64,000 nt of DNA from Chloroflexota bacterium. GTDB lineage: Bacteria > Chloroflexota > Limnocylindria > P2-11E. Made by a program: the position numbers and the translations under genes. The DNA is taken from positions 1-64,000 of the forward strand of contig VBDU01000092.1 in NCBI GenBank assembly GCA_005883625.1, in the 5' to 3' direction. This document shows positions 1 to 7,830 of the stretch, piece after piece (position 1 is the first letter of the stretch; each line of letters opens with the position of its first letter). The notes below the pieces were generated by a model. That model was not told the DNA's origin. It was given only the letters and a program-made list of their open reading frames with translations, and did no database searches.

Positions 1-95
1 CTGCCGCAGCACTTCGCCGCCCTCGACCCGCCATCGCTTCCACATATCAGCAATCACTGTTATATTCTCCCCCCCCGGCGTCAGGAGGTCGGAAC

Positions 96-632
96 GTGTG
101 TCTCACTTGCGGTTGTGACGAGCCTCCGCGGGCGCGTCGCGCCATCGCGGTCACTGATCCCGATCATCCGACGCCCGACGAGCTCGTGCTCATCGCCACC
201 GAGGATGCGCTCGCCCGAGCCGGCAGCTGGATCGGTTGGAACGGGTCCGCGGTCCTCTCGCTGGGCAACGCGTGGACGCCGCACAAGTCGTTGCGGCGGA
301 TCACCGATCACCTGGTCGACCACATCGCCCAGATCGAATGCCGCGTGGCTGGCGAATCCGCGGTCGAGGATCTGTGGCGCGGCCGATCGGTGACGCTCGA
401 GTCGGACTGGGCTCGCTTCACGGAGCACGATCTCGACGAAGCCACCGCTCGCATCCGTCGACTGGCGCAGATCTTGGCCGTCCGCCTGCGGGCTCTGCGC
501 GACGACTGGGATGCTGACGCCGGCGAGGAGTGGAGCCTCCGCGCGATCGCCCGACACCTCGCGGACGCGACCGACGCATATGCTTCCCGGCCGGCCGCGA
601 CGAAGACCGCCGCGCCACCTCGGACCACGTAG
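96..632 (+). CDS. Uncharacterised protein with Cys-rich N-terminus, DinB/YfiT-like helical bundle
   Basis: 178 residues, function unknown. The protein opens with a Cys-rich leader (MCLTCGC), a start I know from several families of small uncharacterised bacterial proteins. The remainder reads as an all-alpha protein. Two His-bearing helices (RRITDHLVDHIAQI near residues 67-80 and SLRAIARHLADA near 147-158) resemble the metal-ligand helices of the DinB/YfiT four-helix bundle superfamily. The GTG start at 96 has AGGAGG seven bases upstream, and a TATATT hexamer at 61-66 could be its -10 element with a weak TTCCAC -35. Its stop abuts the GTG of the ArsR-type gene, so the two are probably one transcript, with the regulator controlling its own operon. 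The DinB assignment rests on pattern only; the fold call is moderate and the function unknown. Confidence 0.6.
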   Translation: MCLTCGCDEPPRARRAIAVTDPDHPTPDELVLIATEDALARAGSWIGWNGSAVLSLGNAWTPHKSLRRITDHLVDHIAQIECRVAGESAVEDLWRGRSVTLESDWARFTEHDLDEATARIRRLAQILAVRLRALRDDWDADAGEEWSLRAIARHLADATDAYASRPAATKTAAPPRTT

Positions 633-1289
633 GTGCCGAGCCGCGCGGCGGTGGTCACAGCCGCGATCGGGGACCCGGTCCGGCTGCGTTTGCTGCAGGA
701 GCTCATCGCCGGTCCGGCCGCGGTCAGCGAGCTCGTTCGACGGCTGAAGGCCGGACAGTCCAACGTCTCCAATCACCTGTCGCTGCTGAGAGCCGCCGGA
801 CTCGTCGTCCCGCGGCGACGAGGTCGATTGATCGAATACGCGCTCGCCGGCCCGGCCGTCGCGCAGCTCGTCGAGGTGCTGTCCTCTCTCGCGGGCCCAC
901 CCCCGGCCGCGCGCCGGGCCGAGCTCGCCGAGGCCCGGACCTGCTACGACCACTTGGCTGGCCGGCTCGGGGTGGCCCTCTTCGATCGACTGACCGAGTC
1001 GGGGGCGATCGTCGACGAGCACCGGTCGGGCGTGCTGCGCCTCGGGCCGCACGCGAACGAGGTGTTCGGCCGGCTCGGGGTCGCCCTGGGTCGCCTTCCC
1101 CGGAGCCGGCGGCGCTTCGCGTTCCGCTGCCTTGATTGGACGGAGCGCCGGCCGCACCTGGGCGGGGCGCTCGGCGCTGAGGTCGCGCGCGCCTTCGAAC
1201 GGCAGGGGTGGACCCGCCGCCGCCCACGGAGCAGGCGCCTCGATGCGGCACCCCGCGCTTGGCGCGCCCTCACGGCGAGCGGCGCGTGA
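633..1289 (+). CDS. ArsR-family winged-helix transcriptional regulator
   Basis: 218 residues. The N-terminal 85 residues form an ArsR-type winged helix: GDPVRLRLLQEL, then the helix-turn-helix at about 31-58 (VSELVRRLKAG...NVSNHLSLLRAAGLV), then a basic wing (RRRGRLIEYAL). The Cys-rich metal site of classical arsenic/cadmium sensors is absent, so it is unlikely to sense metals. The C-terminal 130 residues are an uncharacterised effector region ending in an Arg-rich tail. The GTG start directly follows the upstream stop, indicating translational coupling with the DinB-like gene. Its 3' end overlaps the end of the convergent gene at 1270-1779 by 20 bases. The likely role is repression of this small operon. 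Confidence 0.8.
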   Translation: MPSRAAVVTAAIGDPVRLRLLQELIAGPAAVSELVRRLKAGQSNVSNHLSLLRAAGLVVPRRRGRLIEYALAGPAVAQLVEVLSSLAGPPPAARRAELAEARTCYDHLAGRLGVALFDRLTESGAIVDEHRSGVLRLGPHANEVFGRLGVALGRLPRSRRRFAFRCLDWTERRPHLGGALGAEVARAFERQGWTRRRPRSRRLDAAPRAWRALTASGA

Positions 1290-1779
1290 GGATCATCTCC
1301 TCCTCGACGAACCACGAACCGTCGGCGAGTGCGAGCTCACCGCGCCAACGGCAGCGGCCGGCTGTGATGTCGTAGAAGCGCCAGCGCTCCGCTCGTCCGT
1401 CGGGCGTCGTGCCCTCAAGGACGATCTCGTGACCGACCTTCCTGCCCACGAGCCGATGCACCTGATCGTTCGGCGGACTGATGAACGTGATGTCCCATGT
1501 GTCATCGGCGGGCCGGTAGAAGCGGATCGTGGTCCCGTACTCGCCCATCTTCCAGCGATCGGCGCGGCGCGCCTCCCGCCGAGGCGCCACGATCACGTCT
1601 TGGATCGCTCGACCTTCGAGCGCCCAAAAGAAGTACCACTCGCCGCGTAGCGTGCGCTCCGCGCCGTCGGGCGCGTACTGATGTGACTCGACGTCCCAGC
1701 CGCCGACGAACTGACCGAACAGCATCAGTGCCTCGGCGTGCTCGGCATGCGGTCCGGTCGCGCCAACGATGTCCTGCAA
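1270..1779 (-). CDS. Uncharacterised lipocalin-like beta-barrel protein (DUF1579-like)
   Basis: 169 residues, no signal peptide. It has the alternating hydrophobic/polar pattern of a small beta-barrel: FVGGWDVESHQY near the N-terminus, GEWYFFWALEGRAIQDVI, then TTIRFYRPADDTWDITFISP and a final strand WFVEEEMILTRR. The order (opening GxWDV, a middle LEGR.I.D, a later W.I.F) resembles DUF1579 and other lipocalin-like proteins reported next to ArsR or AraC regulators. I cannot name a ligand. It converges on the ArsR gene with a 20-base overlap and may share the divergent space at 1780-1912 with no other gene. Confidence 0.55.
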   Translation of the reverse strand: MQDIVGATGPHAEHAEALMLFGQFVGGWDVESHQYAPDGAERTLRGEWYFFWALEGRAIQDVIVAPRREARRADRWKMGEYGTTIRFYRPADDTWDITFISPPNDQVHRLVGRKVGHEIVLEGTTPDGRAERWRFYDITAGRCRWRGELALADGSWFVEEEMILTRRSP

Positions 1780-1912
1780 CGCTCCGAAGGTAGGCCGCGT
1801 GCGGAAGCATCGCTATCAGGATCGTGCGGTCGCCCGTCGCAGCGGGAGCACGTTCTTGACAGCGCACGGGACCGACGCCCGGCACGGTGCGGCGCGCTTC
1901 GGGGATCTTGGC

Positions 1913-2755
1913 TCAGTGATCGCGCCTGGGCCGGCCGAGCCGTTCGCGGATCGCGCGAGGCGTCAGTCCGAGGCGACCACGGAGCGTGGCGGTCAGGTGG
2001 CTGTGGTGCGAGAAGCCCAGGTCGGCGGCGATCGTGGCGACGGACGGGTCGCCAGCCTCGATGCGGCCCAGCACCGCGGCCACGCGCAGGTCGGTGAGAT
2101 ACCGGTGGACGCTCACGCCCGTGTGGACACGGAACTGACGAGCGAGATGGAACGGCGAGTAGTCGACCAGGCGTGCGACCGACTGCAACGTCCAGTGGTC
2201 CTCCGGTCTCTCGGCGAGAAGCGCGCGAACGCGGTCGACTTTTGCCCGTGCGGCCGGGCTCGTCGAGCATTGCCGCTCCGGCGCGAGGCCGGCCGTGATC
2301 GAGCGGAGGAGATCGAGGGCCAGAACGTCTACCAGCAGGGCGTCATCGCCGCGCCGCGCCGCGGCGAGCAGGAGGCCAAGCGTGTAGCGCAGCCGGACGT
2401 CCAGCCGCGTGACGCGCACGCGCTCCAGTGTCGTGGAGAGCGCTTCCTCGACGATGCCGGTATCGAATCCGAGGGTGACCGCGGTATCGCCGTCGTCGGT
2501 CGGATGGCCCATCCGATACTCCAGGCCCTGCGGGAACACGACCCCGAGGGCCTGATGGACGAGATGCTCGTCATCGCGAGCGTGCACGGTGAACAGGCCC
2601 GAGAGCGGAAGTCCGACCCATGTGCGATCGACGTAGTAGGTCAGGCTCGGGCCGGAGCGCCGCAGGTCGCACGTGACCGTCATCACCTTCACCAGGGGGC
2701 TCGCGAATCGCAGCTCGGACCACGAGACGGCGCGCGGCCCGGCGGCTTCGGTCAC
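1913..2755 (-). CDS. AraC-family transcriptional regulator
   Basis: 280 residues from a GTG at 2755 (VTEAAGPRAVSWSELRF). A longer open frame runs upstream to 3607, but it lies antisense to the nucleotidyltransferase gene and does not look like coding sequence. Residues 1-170 form a sensor region with a short cupin-like pattern (HLVHQALGVVFPQGLEYRMG). Residues about 180-275 are the double helix-turn-helix AraC domain, WTLQSVARLVDYSPFHLARQF followed by PSVATIAADLGFSHHSHLT. It is divergent from the nucleotidyltransferase gene with only 45 bases between the starts, so a shared regulatory region is likely. Confidence 0.8.
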   Translation of the reverse strand: MTEAAGPRAVSWSELRFASPLVKVMTVTCDLRRSGPSLTYYVDRTWVGLPLSGLFTVHARDDEHLVHQALGVVFPQGLEYRMGHPTDDGDTAVTLGFDTGIVEEALSTTLERVRVTRLDVRLRYTLGLLLAAARRGDDALLVDVLALDLLRSITAGLAPERQCSTSPAARAKVDRVRALLAERPEDHWTLQSVARLVDYSPFHLARQFRVHTGVSVHRYLTDLRVAAVLGRIEAGDPSVATIAADLGFSHHSHLTATLRGRLGLTPRAIRERLGRPRRDH

Positions 2756-2800
2756 TCTGGAAGGATACGAACTGGCGTGGCGTCGTCGAGGAGATGAGCC

Positions 2801-3577
2801 ATGTACACCCCAGAGGAGCGCGAGCGCGTGCGTCGTGAGCTCATCGCCGCGGCGCGGGCGGATCCACGGATCGCGGCGGCGGCCCTCACCGGCTCGGCCG
2901 CGGTGGGACGCGAGGATCGCTGGTCGGACATCGACCTTGCGTTCGGCCTCAGCGAGGACTCTCAGATCTCGTCGGCCCTCGACGACTGGACCGCTCGCAT
3001 GTACGAGGAGCACGGCGCCGTCCATCACATGGACGTGCGGTCGGGCACGTGGCTGTACCGCGTGTTCATGCTCGCGAACAGCCTGCAGGTCGACCTCGCA
3101 TTCGCGCCGCAGGGGGACTTCGCGGCGAAGGCGCCCACCTTCCAGCTGCTGTTCGGGACCGCGCCGGAGCGTCCGTCCACGCCCCCGTCGGCGGAGCAGC
3201 TGATCGGCTGGGCGTGGCTCTATGCGCTCCACGTCCGATCGGCGCTGGCCCGCGGAAAGCTGTGGCAGGCCGAGTACATGGTCAGCGCAGCACGTGACTC
3301 GATCCTCGCCGCGGCGTGCCGGCGCCACGGTGTGCCGGCCGCCGAGGGTCGCGGGATGGATCAGCTCCCCGACGCGGTGACCGATCCGCTGCGCGACGCG
3401 CTGGTCGCACGCCTCGGGCCGGACGAGCTGGTCCGCGCCTTCGGCGTCGTGATCGACCGCCTCATCGACGAGATCCGACAGACCGACGCCGTGCTCGCCG
3501 GGCGTCTCGAGCCGGCGCTCAGCGATCTCTTCTCGAGCGCCCGCGCGGCCAGTGCGTCGCGCACCGATCCGCGCTGA
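2801..3577 (+). CDS. Nucleotidyltransferase-domain protein (antibiotic adenylyltransferase-like fold)
   Basis: 258 residues. The N-terminal domain carries the polymerase-beta-type nucleotidyltransferase signature: GSAAVGRED then WSDIDLAF (residues about 27-47), that is GS-x(10)-D-x-D, with a third acidic candidate near LQVDLAF. The C-terminal half is helical (LIGWAWLYALHVRSALARGKLWQAEY), as in aminoglycoside adenylyltransferases and MNT-type proteins. Family knowledge suggests transfer of a nucleotide to a small molecule or protein. The substrate cannot be read from sequence, and I do not call it a resistance gene. It is divergent from the AraC regulator, a plausible controller. Confidence 0.65.
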   Translation: MYTPEERERVRRELIAAARADPRIAAAALTGSAAVGREDRWSDIDLAFGLSEDSQISSALDDWTARMYEEHGAVHHMDVRSGTWLYRVFMLANSLQVDLAFAPQGDFAAKAPTFQLLFGTAPERPSTPPSAEQLIGWAWLYALHVRSALARGKLWQAEYMVSAARDSILAAACRRHGVPAAEGRGMDQLPDAVTDPLRDALVARLGPDELVRAFGVVIDRLIDEIRQTDAVLAGRLEPALSDLFSSARAASASRTDPR

Positions 3578-3710
3578 CCCGCCGGAGCTGCCCTGTCCGT
3601 GGGCCATCCACCCTCGTGCCGTCTGGCCTGATTACAGGCCACCGCTGCTGTCGATTTCGCTACTGTTCCCGCGTGATCTCGTCAGATTTCGGTCGCCTGA
3701 ATCGCACTCA

Positions 3711-3740
3711 AGAGGTCGGGGGTTCGCCCCCCAGCTCCAC
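3711..3740 (+). other. tmRNA/tRNA 3'-end-like fragment, possible attachment-site remnant
   Basis: The stretch reads like the T-arm and acceptor 3' strand of a tmRNA: GTCGGGGGTTCG followed by CCCCCCAGCTCCAC. Compared with usual tmRNA ends (T-stem, TTCGANN loop, T-stem, AGCTCCA) it lacks about three bases of the T-loop. No matching 5' acceptor strand lies within 400 bases upstream, so it is not a complete gene. The intact tmRNA of this window is at 43111-43460 and has a different acceptor sequence. It sits exactly where the accessory block (1-3.6 kb) gives way to metabolic genes, so a decayed att site is possible. Speculative. Confidence 0.3.
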
Positions 3741-3746
3741 ACGACG

Positions 3747-3869
3747 ATGAACCGCTTCACGCAGGGCGATCCCGAACGCGCCGCGAACATCGCGTTCATC
3801 CTCATCTTCCTCGGCATCATCGCCGTCGGCGCGCTCACGATCTGGCTCTTCTACGGAGCCAGCTTCTAG
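3747..3869 (+). CDS. 40-residue single-pass membrane microprotein
   Basis: A short frame from ATG at 3747 gives a 40-residue protein with a polar N-terminus (MNRFTQGDPERAANIA) and one clear transmembrane helix (FILIFLGIIAVGALTIWLFY). The hydrophobic stretch is strongly protein-like. No good Shine-Dalgarno is visible upstream, and the gene is 43 bases before the aldehyde dehydrogenase on the same strand, so it may be a leader gene of that operon or translated from a short 5' end. Function unknown. Confidence 0.45.
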   Translation: MNRFTQGDPERAANIAFILIFLGIIAVGALTIWLFYGASF

Positions 3870-3912
3870 CCGAGGACTCAGTACCATCCCTTCGACGAGA
3901 GGGGAGTCCCTG

Positions 3913-5421
3913 ATGGCCACCGAGCATCTCCAGAACTACATCGACGGCCGGTGGGTCGACGCGTCGACAGGCGATTCGTTCGCCGACATCGACCCTGCCA
4001 CCGGCGAGACGATCGCGAGCGTCACGAAGTCCGCGACCGCCGACGTCGACCGTGCGGTCGATGCGGCGCGGCGCGCTTCGGACCAGTGGCGCCTCTATCC
4101 GGCACCGAAGCGCGGCGAGATCCTCTACCGCGCGGGCGAGCTCATGCTCCGGCGCAAGGAGGAGCTCGCGCGCGAGATGACGAAGGAGATGGGCAAGGTC
4201 CTCCCCGAGGCCCGCGGCGACGTCCAAGAGGGCATCGACATGACCTACTACATCGCCGGCGAAGGCCGCCGCCAGTTCGGCGACGTCGTGCCCGCCGAGC
4301 TCCCGAACAAGTGGGCGATGAGCATGCGACACCCCGTCGGCGTCGTCGCCGCCATTACGCCGTGGAACTTTCCCCTGGCCATTCCGACGTGGAAGATCAT
4401 GCCCGCGCTCGTCCTCGGGAACGCCGTGGTGTTCAAGCCCGCGTCGTACACGCCGCTCCTCGCCGTGCGCCTCGTGCAGGTCCTCGAGGAGGCCGGCCTG
4501 CCGAAAGGCGTCCTCAACCTCGTCCTCGGGTCGGGTGGCGAGCTCGGCGACCACCTCGTGACGCATCCGGGCGTCGACCTGATCTCGTTCACGGGCTCGT
4601 CGGACACGGGCTCGCACATCAGCGAGCTCGCCGGGCGCCTGCTCAAGCGCATCTCCTGCGAGCTCGGCGGAAAGAACGCGATCGTCGTCCTCGACGACGC
4701 GGACGTCGACCTCTCGCTCGACGGGATCGTGTGGTCCGCGTTCGGAACGTCGGGACAGCGCTGCACCGCGGCGTCGCGCGTGATCGCGCAGCGCGGCGTC
4801 GCGCACGACCTCGTCGAGAAGCTCGTCGGTCGCGCGAAGAAGCTGAAGCTCGGTAACGGGCTCGAGGCGTCGACCGACGTCGGCCCGGTCGTCTCCGCGC
4901 AACAGCTCGAGCGAGTGCACTCCTTCATCCCGGTCGCCGAAAAAGAGGGTGCGACGGTCGCGGCCGGCGGGCGCGTGTCCACGGAGGGTCCTCTGGCGAA
5001 GGGCTTCTTCCACGAGCCGACCGTCATCGTCGACGTGAAGCCCAACATGCGCGTGGCGCAGGAGGAGATCTTCGGCCCGGTGACGGCGGTCATCGAGGTC
5101 ACGGGGATCGACGAGGCGATCAAGGTGCTGAACTCCACGAAGTACGGCCTGTCCTGTTCCGTGTACACGCGCAACGTGAACCACGCGTTCCGGTTCATGC
5201 GCGACGCCGAGACCGGGCTCGTGTACGTGAACGCGGGGACGATCGGTGCGGAGATCCAGCTTCCGTTCGGCGGCATGAAGGCGACCGGGAACGGCCACCG
5301 CGAGGCTGGGCGCGCAGCGCTCGACGTGTACTCGGAGTGGAAGTCGATCTACGTCGACTACTCCGGCAAGCTTCAGCGCGCTCAGATGGACACGGTGGAG
5401 GGCGTGAAGACCGCGCCCTGA
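3913..5421 (+). CDS. NAD(P)-dependent aldehyde dehydrogenase
   Basis: 502 residues, full length for the ALDH superfamily. It oxidises an aldehyde to the acid with NAD(P)+ in the cytoplasm. Visible motifs are the Rossmann region ITPWNFPLAIPTWKIMPAL, the nucleotide-binding FTGSSDTGSHI, the general-base Glu in ELGGKN, the catalytic Cys in GQRCTAASR and the late EEIFGPVTAV. Its close spacing of motifs fits the semialdehyde/betaine-type subgroup, but the substrate cannot be fixed. The ATG at 3913 is preceded by GAGGGGAG at good distance. It is followed convergently by the histidine kinase. Confidence 0.92.
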   Translation: MATEHLQNYIDGRWVDASTGDSFADIDPATGETIASVTKSATADVDRAVDAARRASDQWRLYPAPKRGEILYRAGELMLRRKEELAREMTKEMGKVLPEARGDVQEGIDMTYYIAGEGRRQFGDVVPAELPNKWAMSMRHPVGVVAAITPWNFPLAIPTWKIMPALVLGNAVVFKPASYTPLLAVRLVQVLEEAGLPKGVLNLVLGSGGELGDHLVTHPGVDLISFTGSSDTGSHISELAGRLLKRISCELGGKNAIVVLDDADVDLSLDGIVWSAFGTSGQRCTAASRVIAQRGVAHDLVEKLVGRAKKLKLGNGLEASTDVGPVVSAQQLERVHSFIPVAEKEGATVAAGGRVSTEGPLAKGFFHEPTVIVDVKPNMRVAQEEIFGPVTAVIEVTGIDEAIKVLNSTKYGLSCSVYTRNVNHAFRFMRDAETGLVYVNAGTIGAEIQLPFGGMKATGNGHREAGRAALDVYSEWKSIYVDYSGKLQRAQMDTVEGVKTAP

Positions 5422-5475
5422 GATCGTCGGCCTTGTCGCGCTGGTCTGTCTGAGGCTGACGCCATCGCGCGCCGT

Positions 5476-6603
5476 TTAGCTCCGGCCGTCGTCAGCGCCC
5501 GACGGGCGTTCACGAGGCAGCGTGAACCGCACGTGCGTGCCGCGTCCGGGGTCGCTGCTCGCGGAGATCGTGCCGCCGTGGGCCTCGACGAGCTGCTTCG
5601 CGATCGCGAGGCCAAGTCCCGCGCCGCGCGACTCCGGGGACTTGTAGAACCGGTCGAAGACCCGCCCGAGCGCCTCAGGAGGGATGCCCGCACCAGTGTC
5701 GGTCACGCTGAGCGCGACCCCGCCCTCGCCGCCCGGCGCCGCTTCGACCTGTACCCGGCCGCCGCGCGGCGTGTAGCGGAGGGCGTTCGCCACGAGGTTC
5801 GTGAGGACCTCCCGCACTCGGACGGGGTCGACGTCGATGGCCGCGAGCTCTGACGAGGCGGCGGTCTCGAGCGACACACCTGCCTGCTCCGCCTGCGGCG
5901 CGAACGCTCCCGTCGTTTCGCGCGCGAGCGCGGCGAGGTCCGTGGGCTCGCGGTGCAAGGCGAGCGCGCCGGCCTCGGCGAGCGACAGCGTGCGCAGGTC
6001 CTCGACGAGCCGCGAGATCACGTTCGTCTCGTCGAGGATGGTGCGCAGGTGCGGCTCGTCCGGCGGATAGACGCCGTCGAGCAGCGCCTCGAGGTTGCCC
6101 TGCACAACCGAGAGCGGCGTGCGTAGCTCGTGGCTCACGTCGGCGAGGAGGTGCCGCCGCTGCTCTTCGGCGGTCTCGAGCCGCGAGCTCATGGCGTTGA
6201 AGGCGCGGGCGAGCGAGCGGACCTCTCGCGGGCCGCGCTCTTGCACGCGCGCCGAGAGGTCGCCGCCCTCGATGCGACCGGCCGCGTCGATGAGGTCGCC
6301 GAGCGGAGCCGTGAAGCCACGAAGACCCCGGCCGGCGAACACGACCACGGCGAAACCCGCGGCGAGGATGAGCGCGACCAGCCAGCCGCCCCGCGGCCCT
6401 GCCAGCTCGAACGCTCGCAGCAGGGCCGCGATCGCGACGGCAAGGACCGCTAGGAAGACGAGCATCGCGCCGGTCGCGAACAACAGGACGCGACGCATGA
6501 AGCGTCGACGCATCGGTCGCCACTGGCCGCCCTGCGGGGGGAACGGCTCGTTCTCGGGCCACCACGGCGGTCGCCCCCGCCGGCCGTGCCAGCCTCTCCT
6601 CAT
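5476..6603 (-). CDS. Sensor histidine kinase (HAMP-HisKA-HATPase)
   Basis: 375 residues. A basic, Trp- and Pro-rich N-terminus precedes two transmembrane helices (about residues 38-64 and 75-92) with almost no extracellular loop, so it probably senses within the membrane or through a partner. HAMP follows (GLRGFTAPLGDLIDAAGRI), then the H-box DVSHELRTPLS with the phosphorylatable His, the N-box LTNLVANALRYTP, G1 DTGAGIPPEALG, the F-box RVFDRFYKS and G2 GAGLGLAIAKQL. Its ATG overlaps the stop of the response regulator (6600-6603), so the pair is co-translated. The downstream neighbour on the other side is the ALDH gene, convergent. The stimulus is unknown. Confidence 0.92.
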   Translation of the reverse strand: MRRGWHGRRGRPPWWPENEPFPPQGGQWRPMRRRFMRRVLLFATGAMLVFLAVLAVAIAALLRAFELAGPRGGWLVALILAAGFAVVVFAGRGLRGFTAPLGDLIDAAGRIEGGDLSARVQERGPREVRSLARAFNAMSSRLETAEEQRRHLLADVSHELRTPLSVVQGNLEALLDGVYPPDEPHLRTILDETNVISRLVEDLRTLSLAEAGALALHREPTDLAALARETTGAFAPQAEQAGVSLETAASSELAAIDVDPVRVREVLTNLVANALRYTPRGGRVQVEAAPGGEGGVALSVTDTGAGIPPEALGRVFDRFYKSPESRGAGLGLAIAKQLVEAHGGTISASSDPGRGTHVRFTLPRERPSGADDGRS

Positions 6604-7295
6604 GCGTCCGGCTCCGCGAACCGATAGCCGACGCCGTAGACGGTCTCCACGTAGCGCGGGGATCCCGGGTCGGGCTCGATCTTCCGGCGGATGTTCTTCA
6701 CGTGCGCGTCGATCGCGCGCTCGTACGACTCGAACGCGACGCCCCGGATCGTGTCGAGCAGCTGCGCACGCGTGAACACGCGGCCCGGCTCGGCGGCGAG
6801 GGCGGCGAGGAGCTGGAACTCCGTCGGTGTGAGGTCAACGGCCCGGCCCGCGACCGCCGTCTTCATCCGCGGGAGATCGAGCGTCACGTCACCGACCGTG
6901 ACGACCTCACTCTTCGTCGCCGGGCGCTCGGTCCGGCGCAACACCGCACGCACCCGTGCGACGAGCTCCTTCGGGCTGAACGGCTTCGTGACGTAGTCAT
7001 CGGCACCGAGCTCCAGTCCGACGAGCTTGTCCGACTCCTCGCTGCGCCCTGTGAGCATGACGATCGGTACCGCGGACTCCGCGCGGAGCGCCCGCGTCAC
7101 GTCGAGGCCGTCGAGCTCGGGGAGGCCGAGGTCGAGGACGACGAGATCGGGACGTTCGGTCCGCGCGGACGCCAGCGCGGCCTTCCCGTCGTACGCGGTC
7201 ACGACGGCGAAGCCCGCATGCTCGAGGTAGTCGCGCGCGAGCTGGAGGATCTTTGGCTCGTCGTCGACCACGAGGATCCGCTTCACCGCGGGCAT
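6600..7295 (-). CDS. OmpR/PhoB-family response regulator
   Basis: 231 residues: receiver domain at 1-120 (ILVVDDEPKIL acidic pocket, phospho-acceptor Asp in DLVVLDLGLPELDG, switch Thr in MLTGRSEESDK, Lys in VTKPFSPKEL) and a C-terminal winged helix (LTPTEFQLLAALAAEPGRVF, ending RKIEPDPGSPRYVETVYGVGY). The winged helix is the PhoB/OmpR DNA-binding type. It is translated just ahead of its cognate kinase with a 4-base overlap. Phosphotransfer from the kinase presumably drives dimerisation and binding to direct repeats; no target is evident. Confidence 0.93.
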   Translation of the reverse strand: MPAVKRILVVDDEPKILQLARDYLEHAGFAVVTAYDGKAALASARTERPDLVVLDLGLPELDGLDVTRALRAESAVPIVMLTGRSEESDKLVGLELGADDYVTKPFSPKELVARVRAVLRRTERPATKSEVVTVGDVTLDLPRMKTAVAGRAVDLTPTEFQLLAALAAEPGRVFTRAQLLDTIRGVAFESYERAIDAHVKNIRRKIEPDPGSPRYVETVYGVGYRFAEPDA

Positions 7296-7326
7296 CCTAC
7301 GGAGCCCGCCGCACGACGACGCGCGA

Positions 7327-7353
7327 AAGGACGGAGGCGGCGCCTCCGTCCTT
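7327..7353 (-). terminator. 12-bp GC-rich hairpin downstream of the 7375-7740 gene
   Basis: Arms AAGGACGGAGGC and GCCTCCGTCCTT pair perfectly around a GGC loop. Read on the minus strand the stem ends CCTTT, a short U-tract. It lies between the stop at 7375 and the response-regulator start at 7295, so it probably ends the small membrane-protein transcript. Confidence 0.6.
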
Positions 7354-7374
7354 CGCCTCGCGGACGGGTCGGCG

Positions 7375-7740
7375 TCAGCGTCCGGTCGGCGGTGCGGAGC
7401 CGGGGCCGGCGTCCGCGCGCGGCGCCTCGCCGTGGGCCTGCTTGTGCCACTCCTCGAGACGCGCCTGCCGGTCGCCCCAGTAGCCGTGGCCGCCCGGCCC
7501 GCCGTAGCGGCGACCCCAGCCGCCCCAGAACGCGCTACGCAGCAAGAGGAAGATCAGGACGAAGAAGAGGAGCGGGAAGAAGAACCCGAATCCGAAGAAG
7601 AATGGGTGGTAGTAGACCGCGGGCGCCGCCACCGCGGTGCCGCTCGTTGCGACCCCCTGCGCGACGCCGAGGTTGTACGCGCCGACGCCCACGATGAGGG
7701 CGATGACGAGCGTGACGATGAGTCCGACGATGCCTCGCAT
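7375..7740 (-). CDS. Small membrane protein with Gly/Trp/Tyr-rich tail
   Basis: 121 residues. There are two hydrophobic helices: a signal-anchor-like one at about 5-27 (GLIVTLVIALIVGVGAYNLG) and a Phe-rich one at about 48-68 (FFFGFGFFFPLLFFVLIFLL). Next comes a glycine/aromatic segment (GGWGRRYGGPGGHGYWG) and a charged, His-containing tail (RLEEWHKQAHGEAP). I recognise no named family, though proteins of this shape often sit beside two-component systems. It precedes the response regulator on the same strand, separated by a hairpin terminator, so it may be the membrane partner or a target of the kinase. That is inference from neighbourhood. Confidence 0.6.
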   Translation of the reverse strand: MRGIVGLIVTLVIALIVGVGAYNLGVAQGVATSGTAVAAPAVYYHPFFFGFGFFFPLLFFVLIFLLLRSAFWGGWGRRYGGPGGHGYWGDRQARLEEWHKQAHGEAPRADAGPGSAPPTGR

Positions 7741-7830
7741 GTCCTCGTGCTCCTTTCGTTTCGTGCGAGGCGAAGGCTGCGCTCCGATCGTGAAGCGGGT
7801 GTGAAGGTGCTGGGGAGAGCTCTGCGCCGC

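Noticed and set aside
2756..3607. N-terminal extension of the AraC regulator to 564 residues
   Set aside because: The extension lies antisense to the nucleotidyltransferase gene and is Arg-rich without domain features; the GTG at 2755 gives a normal-size AraC protein.
3655..3740. A full tRNA gene ending at 3740
   Set aside because: Only the T-arm-like and acceptor 3' half is present; no D-arm, anticodon arm or matching 5' acceptor strand could be found.
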